Below, one piece after another: positions 38,407 to 48,410 of a stretch of DNA of 64,000 nt; position 1 is the first letter of the stretch, and each line of letters begins with the position of its first letter. The DNA comes from Acinetobacter tianfuensis (GTDB lineage Bacteria > Pseudomonadota > Gammaproteobacteria > Pseudomonadales > Moraxellaceae), in the NCBI RefSeq assembly GCF_003611465.1, contig NZ_RAXV01000012.1, forward strand, positions 17,379 to 81,378, in the 5' to 3' direction. The translations under genes were made by a program, and so were the position numbers. The notes below the pieces were generated by a model, which searched no databases, was not told the origin of the DNA, and saw nothing but the letters and a program-made list of their open reading frames with translations.

Positions 38407-38784
38407 TTAGAAAACTGCTTTATTTTTAAAGAACTTGGATAGGCCTTTGATCCATGCATTGAGTAAATATAAAAATGCGACAGCTGAAAAAACCACACCT
38501 GCAACGCTGCAGCCTGTGACCCAAAGCGCGCTTTCCCAATGAAAGAAAAATAGAGGCGTAAACCAAAGCGCAGCGAAGAGCGCCAAAATAGTAAAAATAA
38601 CAATGCTGCGCATGACCCAAAATGCCTGCGCCTGAAGCCATACTTCAGCAGAGTCTGCCTGTATCACTTTACGCGCCAGCAAATAGGCGATCAGGCCGCT
38701 CACGACCGTAAACAAGGCAATAAACATGAAGACATAAGAAATCGCAACGTAGCGCCGATACTTGATCAGTTTATCTGTCGTCAT
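38407..38784 (-). CDS. Small four-helix membrane protein of unknown function
   Basis: This 125-residue protein starts MTTDKLIKYRRYVAISYVFM and has four hydrophobic segments (about residues 12-35, 53-75, 78-100, 102-118). It ends in a basic tail KGLSKFFKNKAVF. It lies upstream of dnaJ on the same strand but with its own spacing and the heat-shock promoter between them. The frame could extend to an ATG at 38805. No family is recognised, though topology resembles other small integral-membrane DUF proteins. Confidence 0.75.
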   Translation of the reverse strand: MTTDKLIKYRRYVAISYVFMFIALFTVVSGLIAYLLARKVIQADSAEVWLQAQAFWVMRSIVIFTILALFAALWFTPLFFFHWESALWVTGCSVAGVVFSAVAFLYLLNAWIKGLSKFFKNKAVF

Positions 38785-38915
38785 GTCTGATTGAACCCCG
38801 TACACTGCCCTGTGAACCTTTACCTGAACAGCGTTTGACTTATTAAAATTTGCAGCAAAGATGTAGGTGCTACTATATTGAAAAATTCAGCAATTCGCAC
38901 CCACTTTTACATTTT

Positions 38916-41900
38916 CTATAGACTTTTTTTCACCTTAAACCACTGTGCATACAGCGCCGGCAAGAAAAACAGCGTTAATAGCGTCGCCACAATTAATCCG
39001 CCCATAATCGCGACCGCCATCGGCCCGAAGAAAATACTGCGTGACAGCGGAATCATCGCCAACACAGCAGCCAGCGCTGTCAGCACAATTGGACGGCAGC
39101 GGCGTACTGTGGCTTCAATAATCGCGGTCCATGGATCGTATCCTGCCTGTATATCCTGCTCAATTTGATCAATTAAAATGAGGGAATTGCGCATAATCAT
39201 GCCAGACAGCGCAATCGTGCCCAGCATTGCGACAAAACCAAAAGGCTTATTAAACAGCAGCAGGAACAGCACCACACCAATAATCCCTAAAGGCGCAGTT
39301 AAAAATACAATTAAGGTACGAGAAATGCTTTTCAGCTGAATCATCAGCAGTGTCAGCACCACCGCAAGGAACATTGGCATGCCTGCATTCACCGAAGACT
39401 GGCCGCGGGCAGATTCTTCCACCGTACCGCCAACTTCCAGCAAATAACCAATCGGCAGCTGCTCACGCAGTTCAGCCAATGGCGCTTTCAGCTCATTCAC
39501 CACAGTTGCCGGCTGTAAATTCGTGCGAATATCCGCACGCACCGTAATAGTCGGCAAACGGTTGCGGTGCCAAATTAAGCCATCTTCAAAGCCATATTCA
39601 ATTTTGGCAATTTGAGCCAGCGGAACAGTACCGCCTGCAGCTGTAGGAACGGCCAAACTACTGAGTGAGCCCACATCCACACGATCGGCTTCATCGCCGC
39701 GCATACGGATTTCAATCAGCTCACGCTTTTCACGGAACTGGTTGACCGAAGCGCCGCTGATCGCGCTGCTGAGGAAGTTGGATACATCTAAACTGCTCAC
39801 GCCCATTTGACGCGCACGGTCTTGATCAATCTCGAGTTTAATGACCTTGCTCGGCTCGCCAGAATCCAAATGCACATTGGTTGAATGTGGATTCTCACTC
39901 ACTTCAGCCGCGACTTTTTGCGCCCACTCCCGTACTAAGCCTAAATCTTCACCAGAAACACGGAACTGCAGCGGATAACCGACAGGCGGGCCATTTTCCA
40001 GTAAGGCGACACGGGTACGCGCTTCAGGAAGCAATAAACGGATCTGTTCACTTAAATTACGGCGGATTTCATCGCGGTCATCCAAAGACGATGCCAGCAC
40101 AACAAACTGCGCAAAACTGGTTTGCGGCAGCTGCTGATCCAGCGGCAAGTAGAAACGCGGCGAACCCGTTCCGACATAAGCGACAAAGTTATCTATCCCT
40201 TCTTGCTTCGACAGAAAGTTTTCGACTTTACGTACCGCAGCCTCAGTTGCCTTTAAAGATGCACCCTCTTCCAGCTTAATATCGACCATAATTTCTGCAC
40301 GGTTAGACGGCGGGAAAAACTGCTGCGGCACCAGCTTAAACATCATCACAGACATGACAAATATCGCTGCTGTAGCGGCAATCACCGTCTTGCGGTAGGT
40401 CACACAGGTATCGACCCACTTTTTAAAACTCAAGTAGAACTTAGTTTGATAAGGGTCATGATGCTCACCTGCATGATGCACCACAGGCGCAGGCGCGGGC
40501 TGTTTACGAATACGTGCCCATAAGCGCGCATACCAGGGCGCTTTATGCACAGAATCTTTGTTGAAATCCGGCAGCAGCTTATCGCCCAAATACGGCACAA
40601 ACAGCACGGCTGCAAACCACGATACAATCAGCGCGATGGTCACCACTTGGAAAATTGAGCGGGTATACTCACCAGTACTTGAAGCCGCTGTAGCAATCGG
40701 CAAAAAGCCAGCTGCGGTAATTAAAGTACCAGTCAGCATTGGGAATGCTGTGGTTCGCCATGCATGCCCTGCAGCCTGCAGCCGGCTGAAGCCCTGCTCC
40801 ATCTTAATAGCCATCATTTCAACCGCAATAATGGCGTCATCCACCAGCAAGCCCAGCGCCAAGATCAACGCGCCCAATGAAATTTTATGCAGCCCGACAT
40901 CCAGCATATTCATGCCGGCAAAGGTCATTGCCAGCACCAGCGGTATAGAAAATGCAACGACTAAGCCTGTACGGAAACCCAGTGAGAAGAAACTGACCAG
41001 CAGTACAATAATGACCGCTTCTGCCAGTACTTTCATAAACTCATTGACACTGCGTTTAACCGCCACTGGCTGGTCTGAGACTTTTTGCAGCTGCATGCCC
41101 AAAGGCAGCGATTTTTGCAATTTGGCAAATTCAGTTTCTAAGTTTTTTCCCAGCGCTAAAATGTCGCCGCCTTTATGCATAGACACAGCTAAGCCAATGC
41201 CATTTTCGCCCATAAAACGCATACGCGGCTGCGCAGGATCACTGAAACCGCGGTAAATATCGGCAACATCCCCCAGCTGAATAGTCTTGCCGTTGACCAG
41301 CAGCGGCATCTGCTGCAGTTCCTCAACGGTCTGTAAATTGCCGCTGGCGCGGACTTGAATGCGGTCTGAACCGGTTTCAAAAAAACCTGCACTGGCAACC
41401 GTATTCTGCTGCTGCAGCGCCTGCTGAATTGCAGATACTGGAACACCCAGCTGAGCCGCTTTGGTATTGGACATTTCTATCCAAATTTTTTGGTCCTGCA
41501 AGCCGATTAAATCGACTTTACTGACATCTTTCACCCGCTGTAACTGCAGCTGCAAACGGTCGGCATATTCTTTCATCACGGCATAGTCAAAATCTTTGCC
41601 GCTCAGTACATAAATATTGCCGAAGGTATCGCCGAATTCGTCATTGAAAAATGGGCCCTGCACACCGCTTGGCAGCTGATGGCGGATGTCATTGACTTTT
41701 TTGCGCACGCTATACCAGACGTCTGGAATATCCTTGGAACGCAAAGAGTCCTTCGCAATAAAGGTCACCAAGGATTCACCCGGACGTGAATATGCCATGA
41801 TGCGCTCATAACTGCCCGTGGTCATCAGCTCTTTTTCAATCCGGTCCGTGACCTGAAGCGAGACTTCTTTTGCTGTTGCGCCCGGCCAATAGGTCTGTAT

Positions 41901-42044
41901 CACCATCACTTTAAAGGTAAATGGCGGATCTTCGCTTTGCGCAAGTTTTGAATAGGAAAAAATGCCGACAATGCCGAGCAGCAGCATAAAATACAGGACT
42001 AAGCCTTTATTTTTCAGTGCCCATTCTGAGAGGTTAAAGTTCAT
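38916..42044 (-). CDS. RND efflux transporter permease (HAE1/AcrB-TriC type)
   Basis: This 1042-residue inner-membrane antiporter has the RND layout of 12 membrane segments with two large periplasmic loops. Proton-relay aspartates occur in LGLLVDDAIIAVEMM near residue 400, and repeat motif GPMAVAIMGGLIVATLLTLF near the C-terminus. The N-terminus (SEWALKNKGLVLYFMLLLG, then TYWPGATAKEVSLQVTDRIE) is typical of TriC-like drug exporters. It lies 2 bases after the adaptor gene. No outer-membrane factor gene is adjacent, so a shared TolC-like channel is likely. Confidence 0.93.
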   Translation of the reverse strand: MNFNLSEWALKNKGLVLYFMLLLGIVGIFSYSKLAQSEDPPFTFKVMVIQTYWPGATAKEVSLQVTDRIEKELMTTGSYERIMAYSRPGESLVTFIAKDSLRSKDIPDVWYSVRKKVNDIRHQLPSGVQGPFFNDEFGDTFGNIYVLSGKDFDYAVMKEYADRLQLQLQRVKDVSKVDLIGLQDQKIWIEMSNTKAAQLGVPVSAIQQALQQQNTVASAGFFETGSDRIQVRASGNLQTVEELQQMPLLVNGKTIQLGDVADIYRGFSDPAQPRMRFMGENGIGLAVSMHKGGDILALGKNLETEFAKLQKSLPLGMQLQKVSDQPVAVKRSVNEFMKVLAEAVIIVLLVSFFSLGFRTGLVVAFSIPLVLAMTFAGMNMLDVGLHKISLGALILALGLLVDDAIIAVEMMAIKMEQGFSRLQAAGHAWRTTAFPMLTGTLITAAGFLPIATAASSTGEYTRSIFQVVTIALIVSWFAAVLFVPYLGDKLLPDFNKDSVHKAPWYARLWARIRKQPAPAPVVHHAGEHHDPYQTKFYLSFKKWVDTCVTYRKTVIAATAAIFVMSVMMFKLVPQQFFPPSNRAEIMVDIKLEEGASLKATEAAVRKVENFLSKQEGIDNFVAYVGTGSPRFYLPLDQQLPQTSFAQFVVLASSLDDRDEIRRNLSEQIRLLLPEARTRVALLENGPPVGYPLQFRVSGEDLGLVREWAQKVAAEVSENPHSTNVHLDSGEPSKVIKLEIDQDRARQMGVSSLDVSNFLSSAISGASVNQFREKRELIEIRMRGDEADRVDVGSLSSLAVPTAAGGTVPLAQIAKIEYGFEDGLIWHRNRLPTITVRADIRTNLQPATVVNELKAPLAELREQLPIGYLLEVGGTVEESARGQSSVNAGMPMFLAVVLTLLMIQLKSISRTLIVFLTAPLGIIGVVLFLLLFNKPFGFVAMLGTIALSGMIMRNSLILIDQIEQDIQAGYDPWTAIIEATVRRCRPIVLTALAAVLAMIPLSRSIFFGPMAVAIMGGLIVATLLTLFFLPALYAQWFKVKKSL

Positions 42045-42046
42045 CT

Positions 42047-43150
42047 TCAGCCTCCAGCAGGAATTTTCACTGGACGGTTTTCACGGTCAATCGGACGAAT
42101 TTTTTGCCCATCCCGCAGCAAATGCACACCCGCAACCACCACATAGTCTGAAGCCTTTAAACCGCTGAGCACGGGTACGCTGTCACGGCCATACTCTCCC
42201 AAAACGACTGGGGTTTTATGCACCGCAGCATCGGCTTTCACTGTCAGCACATAGGCTTGCTGGCCTTGCGCAGACACGCTGGATAAAGGCACATTCAGCT
42301 TATTGCTGTTGGCACTGTGTAAAAATACCCGTGCGCTTTGCCCCAGCTGAAAGACACCTGCGCCCTCACGCAGCGCAACCTTCACTTGGTAAGTACGCGA
42401 CTGATCTGCTGCTGGTGAAATTTCACGAACGTAACCTGCAAACTGCTCCTCAGGTTTCGACCATAAAGTCACTTGAGCAGGCTGATTCACTTTAATGCTG
42501 GCAATGGCTTGCTCCGGCACCCCAATCACCACTTCACGCTCGCCTTCAATGGCCAGCTGGTATGCGGACTGACCTGCGGAGATGACCTGGCCTGCTTCAA
42601 TATTGCGCTCTGTAATCACGCCATTTTTTGCAGCCGTCAGCTGGTTATATTGGGTCTGGTTAATACTGGTTTCATAATTGGACTGCGCTTGCTTTAAACT
42701 CGACATCGCAGCTTTATATTGATTTTCCACCGCATCGTACTGTGAACGGCTGACAGCATTGATTGGCAGCAATTGCTGAAAACGCTTTAATTCATCTGAA
42801 GCAATTTTGGCTGCCGACTGCGCGCTGTCCAGCTGAGCACGGGCTGCATTTTTTTGCAGTTCAGCATCCTGCACATCTAAGCGCGCCAATACCTGCCCTG
42901 CCCGCACACGGTCACCCACTTCAGCAAAGCGTTCAGTCACTTGCCCAGCAACCCGAAATGCCAATGCGGTCTGCTGCCGAGCCTGCACTTCACCGGCATA
43001 GCTTTTCTGATCTAGATGAGCAGCGCCCGGCTGCGTCACCATGACAATTGGAACTTCTTGTTCTGCAGGCGCTTTATCTTTGCTGCAGCCCCATAAAACA
43101 ACACTGCAGGCGATGACCATGCCCAGTACGGAGGTATTTATCGTGCTCAT
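42047..43150 (-). CDS. RND efflux periplasmic adaptor (membrane fusion protein), lipoprotein
   Basis: This 367-residue protein has a lipoprotein signal ending at Cys22 (VVLWGC). A barrel-sandwich half-motif ALAFRVAGQVTERFAEVGDR lies near residue 63, an alpha-helical hairpin follows (about 90-165), and a beta-barrel domain with QPAQVTLWSKPEEQFAGYV near 228. It links the permease downstream to an outer-membrane channel. It is divergent from a TetR-type gene that likely represses it. Confidence 0.93.
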   Translation of the reverse strand: MSTINTSVLGMVIACSVVLWGCSKDKAPAEQEVPIVMVTQPGAAHLDQKSYAGEVQARQQTALAFRVAGQVTERFAEVGDRVRAGQVLARLDVQDAELQKNAARAQLDSAQSAAKIASDELKRFQQLLPINAVSRSQYDAVENQYKAAMSSLKQAQSNYETSINQTQYNQLTAAKNGVITERNIEAGQVISAGQSAYQLAIEGEREVVIGVPEQAIASIKVNQPAQVTLWSKPEEQFAGYVREISPAADQSRTYQVKVALREGAGVFQLGQSARVFLHSANSNKLNVPLSSVSAQGQQAYVLTVKADAAVHKTPVVLGEYGRDSVPVLSGLKASDYVVVAGVHLLRDGQKIRPIDRENRPVKIPAGG

Positions 43151-43214
43151 GAATTTCGCTCTTATCTAAACCAGTTTTTTAAGGCAAAATGCCAGTCTCA
43201 AGCTGATTATTTTT

Positions 43215-43244
43215 TAATTAATAGACTACTGGGTACATTAATTA
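43215..43244. promoter_or_regulatory. Candidate TetR operator in the efflux divergent region
   Basis: TAATTAAT (43215-43222) and ATTAATTA (43237-43244) form an inverted repeat separated by 14 bases, between the TetR gene and the efflux operon. Location suits a repressor site, but an AT-only repeat can occur by chance. Confidence 0.3.
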
Positions 43245-43299
43245 TTTGATTCAGTATAAATCAATGACCTCAGTGACATATTTGGATTTTTTTTAGCAA

Positions 43300-43917
43300 A
43301 TGAAAGCCGGCCGACCAAAAGATTTAGAAAAACGAAAACGTATTTTGGAGGCTGCCAAAAGCTTATTTTTAGAATGCGGCTATGAAGGCAGCACCATGAA
43401 TTCGATTGCCCAAAAAGCTGATGTCACAAAACTGACCGTATACAACCATTTTCAGGATAAAGCGACACTGTTTACCGCGGCTATTGAAGACACTTGTGAT
43501 CATTTAATTAATGCCAGCCCGATCTGCTTAACACCAGACAGCAACTTTAAACAGGCGCTGCAGCACACTTGCCGCTTATCTTTAGATTTAGCCAATTTGC
43601 CTGAAGCAATGAAACTCGACGCTTTGCTGATTAAACTGGCCTCTCAGCATAGCCCGCTGACGCTGCAGTTTTACAATGCGTCACATGGCAAACTGCATGC
43701 GCTCTGGGAAAATTTCTTTGAGCAGGCCATGTCTTTACAGTTCATTCGCCGTGACCAGCCGCGCAATCCCACCCTGCTGATTGTGTCCTTATTGATGGGA
43801 TTGCGTCATCATGAGGTGCTGATGGGGCTGCGCTGCGTGCCTGATCAAAGTGAACGTTTGGCTATTATTGAAGACAGCATTGATTTATTTATGTACCGCT
43901 ATGGCAGTAAAACCTGA
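43300..43917 (+). CDS. TetR/AcrR family regulator of the efflux pair
   Basis: This 205-residue regulator begins MKAGRPKDLEKRKRILEAAK and has the TetR helix-turn-helix MNSIAQKADVTKLTVYNHFQ at about residues 31-50, followed by a helical ligand domain. It sits 149 bases from the divergent adaptor gene, so it probably represses the RND operon and itself. Inducer is unknown. Confidence 0.92.
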   Translation: MKAGRPKDLEKRKRILEAAKSLFLECGYEGSTMNSIAQKADVTKLTVYNHFQDKATLFTAAIEDTCDHLINASPICLTPDSNFKQALQHTCRLSLDLANLPEAMKLDALLIKLASQHSPLTLQFYNASHGKLHALWENFFEQAMSLQFIRRDQPRNPTLLIVSLLMGLRHHEVLMGLRCVPDQSERLAIIEDSIDLFMYRYGSKT

Positions 43918-44000
43918 AAATGCAGCTTATTGATCTGCGCACTGGCATAAGCCTTGCTATTTTTTAGGCAGCCTGAATCCGACTTTTGTCTGTAATACAC

Positions 44001-44028
44001 TTGCACCCTGTCAGATTCGGGCTATAGT
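44001..44028 (+). promoter_or_regulatory. Candidate sigma-70 promoter for ppc
   Basis: TTGCAC (44001-44006) is followed after 16 bases by TATAGT (44023-44028), 24-26 bases before the expected leader of the ATG at 44060. Matches to consensus are fair and spacing acceptable. Confidence 0.5.
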
Positions 44029-44059
44029 CAAAATAAGGACCTGCGGAGAAAACTAAAAA

Positions 44060-46744
44060 ATGATTCAACAAATTGATGCTCCATTACGTGAAGATGTACG
44101 CTTGCTGGGCAACCTGTTAGGTGAAACCCTCAAGCAGCATGCCGGACAAGATTTGTTTAATCAGGTCGAACAGATTCGCGCATTGGCCAAAGGCGCCCGC
44201 GATGGACAGGCAGAAGCAGAAAAAGAACTGGAAAAACTGTTTCTCAGCTTAGAAGATCATGAGATCCTGCCGCTGACCCGCGCCTTTACCCATTTTTTAA
44301 ACTTTGCCAATATTGCAGAGCAGTACCATGTGGTGCGCAGCCGCAGACAAAGTGAATTTGATGAACACGTGCCATCGCCAAATCCGCTGGATCACTTATT
44401 TCAAAAATTCAAAGACCGCGAAATTTCATCTGAGCGGCTTTATCAGCAAATTTGCGAACTGAAAATTGAACTTGTGCTGACGGCACATCCGACCGAAGTC
44501 AGCCGCCGCACCCTGATTCAAAAATATGACGGCATCAATGACTGCCTGTCTCAATTTGACCAGCAGAAACTGACCCCGCGTGAACGCCAAGCGGTGCTGG
44601 AAGACCTCAAGCAGCTGGTCTGTTCTGCATGGCAGACCGATGAAATCCGTCAGCACCGCCCGACCCCTGTCGATGAAGCAAAATGGGGCTTTACAACTAT
44701 TGAGCAGACCCTATGGAATGCTGTGCCTAAATTCATGCGTGAATTGAATGATATGGTGCAGACCCATTGCAGTCAGGCGCTGCCGCTGAATGTCGCGCCC
44801 GTACGTTTTGCCTCGTGGATGGGCGGTGACCGTGACGGCAACCCGAATGTGACACACAGCATAACGCAAGAGGTGCTTTGGCTGTCCCGCTGGAAAGCAG
44901 CTGACTTATATGTTCGGGATATTGAAGACTTACGCTGGGAACTGTCTATAGAACAATGCAGCCCAGAGCTGCAGGCAGCGCTCGGACAGAATCACCCTGA
45001 GCCATACCGTGAATACTTGCGTGATACACGCCAGCGCCTGAAAGCAACCCGTTACTGGCTGTCAGAAAAATTGCGCGGCGCCGATGCCGATGACAGTCAT
45101 GTGATTAAGAGCAAAGATGAACTGCTGCAGCCGCTGCTGCTGTGCTACCGCTCACTGATTGAATGCAACCTGCCTGAAATTGCCAATGGCAAACTGCTTG
45201 ATTTTATTCACCGGGTCAACTGTTTTGGCATTGAATTGCTCAAGCTGGATATCCGCCAAGAATCTGGACGTCACCGCCAAGCCATTTCTGCCATTACTGA
45301 ATATTTGGGCTTAGGCAATTTTGAAACGTGGACCGAACAGGCGCGTCAAAACTTCTTATTGCAAGAATTGCAAAGCAAGCGTCCGCTGCTGCCAAAGTAT
45401 TTAAATGAACCGAAACAAAGTCTGATTGAGCATCCAGATGTGCAGGAAGTCTTCGCTACAATGCGCACATTGGCGCAGCAGCCGTCAGAAAGCTTAGGCG
45501 CTTATATTATTTCTATGGCTGAATACCCAAGCGATGTTTTAGCCGTACTGCTGCTGCAAAAAGAAGCCGGCATTAAACAAGCGCTGCGTGTTGTGCCTTT
45601 ATTTGAGACGCTGAAAGATTTAGACGGCGCATCCAGCACCATGAATACACTGTTCAGCATGCACTGGTATAAACAGCATATTCAGGGCAAGCATGAAGTC
45701 ATGATCGGCTACTCAGACTCAGCCAAAGATGCAGGCTTTATGTCAGCCAACTGGGCGCAGTACCGCGCACAGGAAGAGCTCACTGAAATTGCAAAAAACC
45801 ATGGTGTACAGCTGACCTTATTCCACGGCCGCGGCGGATCAATCAGCCGCGGCGGCGCACCGACACAGCAAGCGCTGTTTTCACAGCCGCCGGGCTCCAT
45901 TTCAGGCGCGATCCGTGTCACCGAACAAGGTGAAATGATCCGCTTTAAATTTGGTTTAGAAGGTATTGCGCTGCAAAATCTTGAGATTTATACCGCGGCA
46001 ACTTTAGAAGCAACGCTGCTGCCGCCGCCAGAGCCGAAACAAGAATGGCGGGCGCTGATGCATAAAATGACGGATCTGTCCGTACAGGTTTACCGTCAGA
46101 CCGTGCGTGAAAATCCGCACTTTGTAAAATACCTGCGCACAGTCACTCCTGAGCTGGAGCTGCAAATGCTGCCATTGGGCTCTCGCCCTGCTAAACGCAA
46201 AGTCAGCGGCGGAATTGAATCCCTGCGCGCTATTCCATGGGTATTTGCATGGACACAAATCCGCTTAATGCTGCCAGCTTGGCTTGGCACAGGCGCAGCA
46301 ATTAACCAAGTTTTAGATCAAGGGCAAAAAGCCGTACTGGAAGACATGCTGCAAGAGTGGCCATATTTCCAAACCTTGATTGATATGCTGGAAATGGTGC
46401 TGTCTAAATCGGATGGACATGTTGCGCTGTATTACGAGTCACACTTAACCCAAGACGAAGACTTAAAAGCGCTCGGAGAAGAGCTGCGCCAGCGTTTAAA
46501 AGATGCAGTACAAACACTGCTGGCTTTAAAAGGCGAATCTAAACTGCTGAGCAGCAATGATGTGCTGGATCAATCGATGAAAGTCCGCAAGCCCTATCTG
46601 CTTCCGCTGCACCTGCTGCAAGCTGAACTTATGAAACGGCGCCGCGCATATTTAGCCGAACGCCAAGCGGAACATACACCTGTTGATCATGCATTGATGG
46701 TCAGTATTGCCGGTATTGCTGCTGGTCTGCGCAACACGGGTTAA
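44060..46744 (+). CDS. ppc: Phosphoenolpyruvate carboxylase
   Basis: This 894-residue enzyme makes oxaloacetate from PEP and bicarbonate to refill the citric-acid cycle. Catalytic motifs are LTAHPTEVSRRTL near residue 142, FASWMGGDRDGNPNVT near 254, the mobile loop FHGRGGSISRGGAPTQ near 590, and the C-terminal RNTG effector site. Length and motifs are normal. A GCGGAG ribosome site lies upstream, and a terminator follows. Confidence 0.97.
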   Translation: MIQQIDAPLREDVRLLGNLLGETLKQHAGQDLFNQVEQIRALAKGARDGQAEAEKELEKLFLSLEDHEILPLTRAFTHFLNFANIAEQYHVVRSRRQSEFDEHVPSPNPLDHLFQKFKDREISSERLYQQICELKIELVLTAHPTEVSRRTLIQKYDGINDCLSQFDQQKLTPRERQAVLEDLKQLVCSAWQTDEIRQHRPTPVDEAKWGFTTIEQTLWNAVPKFMRELNDMVQTHCSQALPLNVAPVRFASWMGGDRDGNPNVTHSITQEVLWLSRWKAADLYVRDIEDLRWELSIEQCSPELQAALGQNHPEPYREYLRDTRQRLKATRYWLSEKLRGADADDSHVIKSKDELLQPLLLCYRSLIECNLPEIANGKLLDFIHRVNCFGIELLKLDIRQESGRHRQAISAITEYLGLGNFETWTEQARQNFLLQELQSKRPLLPKYLNEPKQSLIEHPDVQEVFATMRTLAQQPSESLGAYIISMAEYPSDVLAVLLLQKEAGIKQALRVVPLFETLKDLDGASSTMNTLFSMHWYKQHIQGKHEVMIGYSDSAKDAGFMSANWAQYRAQEELTEIAKNHGVQLTLFHGRGGSISRGGAPTQQALFSQPPGSISGAIRVTEQGEMIRFKFGLEGIALQNLEIYTAATLEATLLPPPEPKQEWRALMHKMTDLSVQVYRQTVRENPHFVKYLRTVTPELELQMLPLGSRPAKRKVSGGIESLRAIPWVFAWTQIRLMLPAWLGTGAAINQVLDQGQKAVLEDMLQEWPYFQTLIDMLEMVLSKSDGHVALYYESHLTQDEDLKALGEELRQRLKDAVQTLLALKGESKLLSSNDVLDQSMKVRKPYLLPLHLLQAELMKRRRAYLAERQAEHTPVDHALMVSIAGIAAGLRNTG

Positions 46745-46763
46745 AGCATTTAGGCTCACCATG

Positions 46764-46792
46764 AAAAGCACATCTTAGGATGTGCTTTTTTA
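46764..46792 (+). terminator. Terminator after ppc
   Basis: AAAAGCACATC (46764-46774) and GATGTGCTTTT (46779-46789) form a perfect 11-base stem with a TTAG loop followed by T residues. Confidence 0.9.
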
Positions 46793-46913
46793 TTGACCAT
46801 CCATTCTAAAAAACTGTAATTTATTTATATATAAAATAAGTTTTATTTATGAATTTTGTAAACTTGGTACAGGCTATTAATAACTGATTTCCCGTTATTT
46901 TTAAAATTAAAAA

Positions 46914-46933
46914 TTTTTACCGTGCGGTAAAAA
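46914..46933. promoter_or_regulatory. Inverted repeat upstream of uraA (function unknown)
   Basis: TTTTTACC (46914-46921) and GGTAAAAA (46926-46933) are separated by GTGC, about 110 bases before the uraA ATG. With no T tract on the plus strand it is not a terminator for ppc; it could be a protein-binding palindrome. The rest of this 298-base gap is AT-rich and empty. Confidence 0.3.
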
Positions 46934-47042
46934 AACCTATAAAGTCATAAAATTAAGTTTAATCTTTTTTTTGCTTTGGCGATTAAATCTTCCAAAAAAG
47001 AGGCGTATGATGTGCAAAATTTAACTTCATGGTGCACAAAAT

Positions 47043-48334
47043 ATGTCCAATTGGTTTCCCAAATGGCGTCCTTTTACGGGCGATATCGATGCACGCCCAG
47101 TCGGTACTACAGAATATTTGCCGCCCGCACAAAGCGCGGTGCTTGGCATTCAGCATGCATTTGCTATGTTTGGCGCAACCGTTTTGGCGCCGTTATTAAT
47201 GGGTTTTGACCCCAATCTGGCCATTTTAATGTCAGGTATTTGCACCCTGCTGTTCTTTATGATCACAGGCGGATGCGTACCGAGCTATTTAGGTTCAAGC
47301 TTTGCATTTATCGGTGTAGTTATCGCAGCGACAGGTTATGCAGGCTCAGGCTTAAACGGCAATATTGCGGTGGCAGCCGGCGGTATTATTGCCTGCGGCG
47401 TGTTATATGCACTGTGCGGCCTATTGGTGATGGCAACCGGTACCCGCTGGATTGAAAAATTAATGCCCCCTGTCGTCACAGGTTCTGTGGTGATGATTAT
47501 TGGCCTTCACCTTGCTCCTGTTACAGTGAAAAGCGTAGCTGGCAACCCATTCAATATGTGGATGGCGCTGGTGACGGTCATGTGCATGGGCTCAATTGCG
47601 GTCTTTACCAAAGGCATGCTGCAGCGTTTGCTGCTGCTTGTTGGCCTTATACTTTCTACATTATGTATTTCGTTGTGGCCAATATCATGGGCTATGGCAC
47701 AGCCATTAATTTTGCGCCAATTTCTCAAGCAGCTTGGTTTGGCTTGCCAACTTTTCATGGGCCTGAATTCAGCATGAATGCAATGCTGATTATTGCTCCT
47801 GTTGCACTGATTTTAGTTGCAGAAAACTTAGGGCATATTAAAGCAGTGTCTGCAATGACTGGTGAAAATCTTGATCCGCACATTGGCAAAGCCTTTGTTG
47901 CTGACGGTGTTGCAACCTCATTAGCGGGCAGCGTAGGCGCGCCGGGCATGACAACTTATGGTGAAAATATTGGTGTCATGGCAGTCACCCGTGTTTATTC
48001 CACCATTGTTTTTGCCATTGCTGGCATATTTGCAATTTTCTTAGGCCTTTCACCCAAATTCGGCGCAATCATTCAAACGATTCCAGCAGCCATCTTAGCA
48101 GGTGCATCTATTGTGGTCTTCGGTTTGATTACTATTGCCGGCGCAAAAATTTGGATTGAAAACCAAGTTGATTTTTCGAAAAACAAAAATCTGATGATTG
48201 CTGCTGTTACCCTGATTTTGGGGACTGGCGACTTCGCATTGCAATTCGGCAGCTTTAATCTGGGCGGTATTGGCACTGCAACTTTTGCCGCGCTGATTCT
48301 GAATTGGTTCTTCAGTTTAGCCGATAAATCATAA
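47043..48334 (+). pseudogene. uraA: Uracil permease UraA, frameshifted
   Basis: Two overlapping frames together encode a normal-length (about 430 aa) uracil:proton symporter. The first runs MSNWFPKWRPFTGDID...RLLLLVGLILS from 47043, and the second continues YIMYFVVANIMGYGTAINF...FFSLADKS to 48334. Reading moves to the -1 frame at about 47651-47660 (near ACTTTCTACA), which fits the loss of one base. UraA features flank the break: LPPAQSAVLGIQHAFAMFG at the start, VAENLGHIKAVSAMTGE and GSVGAPGMTTYGENIGVMA later. Without correction the first frame ends at 47777 after unrelated residues. It may be a real mutation or an assembly error. Confidence 0.88.
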
Positions 48335-48348
48335 TGCTTGCCTGATAT

Positions 48349-48376
48349 AAAAAAGCAGCCTTCTGGCTGCTTTTTT
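48349..48376. terminator. Bidirectional terminator between uraA and the GGDEF-EAL gene
   Basis: Twelve-base arms AAAAAAGCAGCC and GGCTGCTTTTTT (48349-48360 and 48365-48376) around TTCT form a perfect stem with A and T tracts, serving convergent genes. Confidence 0.9.
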
Positions 48377-48410
48377 ACTGCTGTTCCGCCTGTTTTAAAA
48401 ATAGTGAAAA

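Noticed and set aside
40558..41256. 232-codon open frame on the plus strand
   Set aside because: It lies wholly antisense to the RND permease, is rich in Ser/Lys/Ile without domain features, and arises from the permease codon pattern.
47651..47660. Programmed -1 ribosomal frameshift in uraA
   Set aside because: No X-XXY-YYZ slippery heptamer of good quality or clear downstream pseudoknot was seen, and UraA is not known to use recoding; a one-base deletion is simpler.
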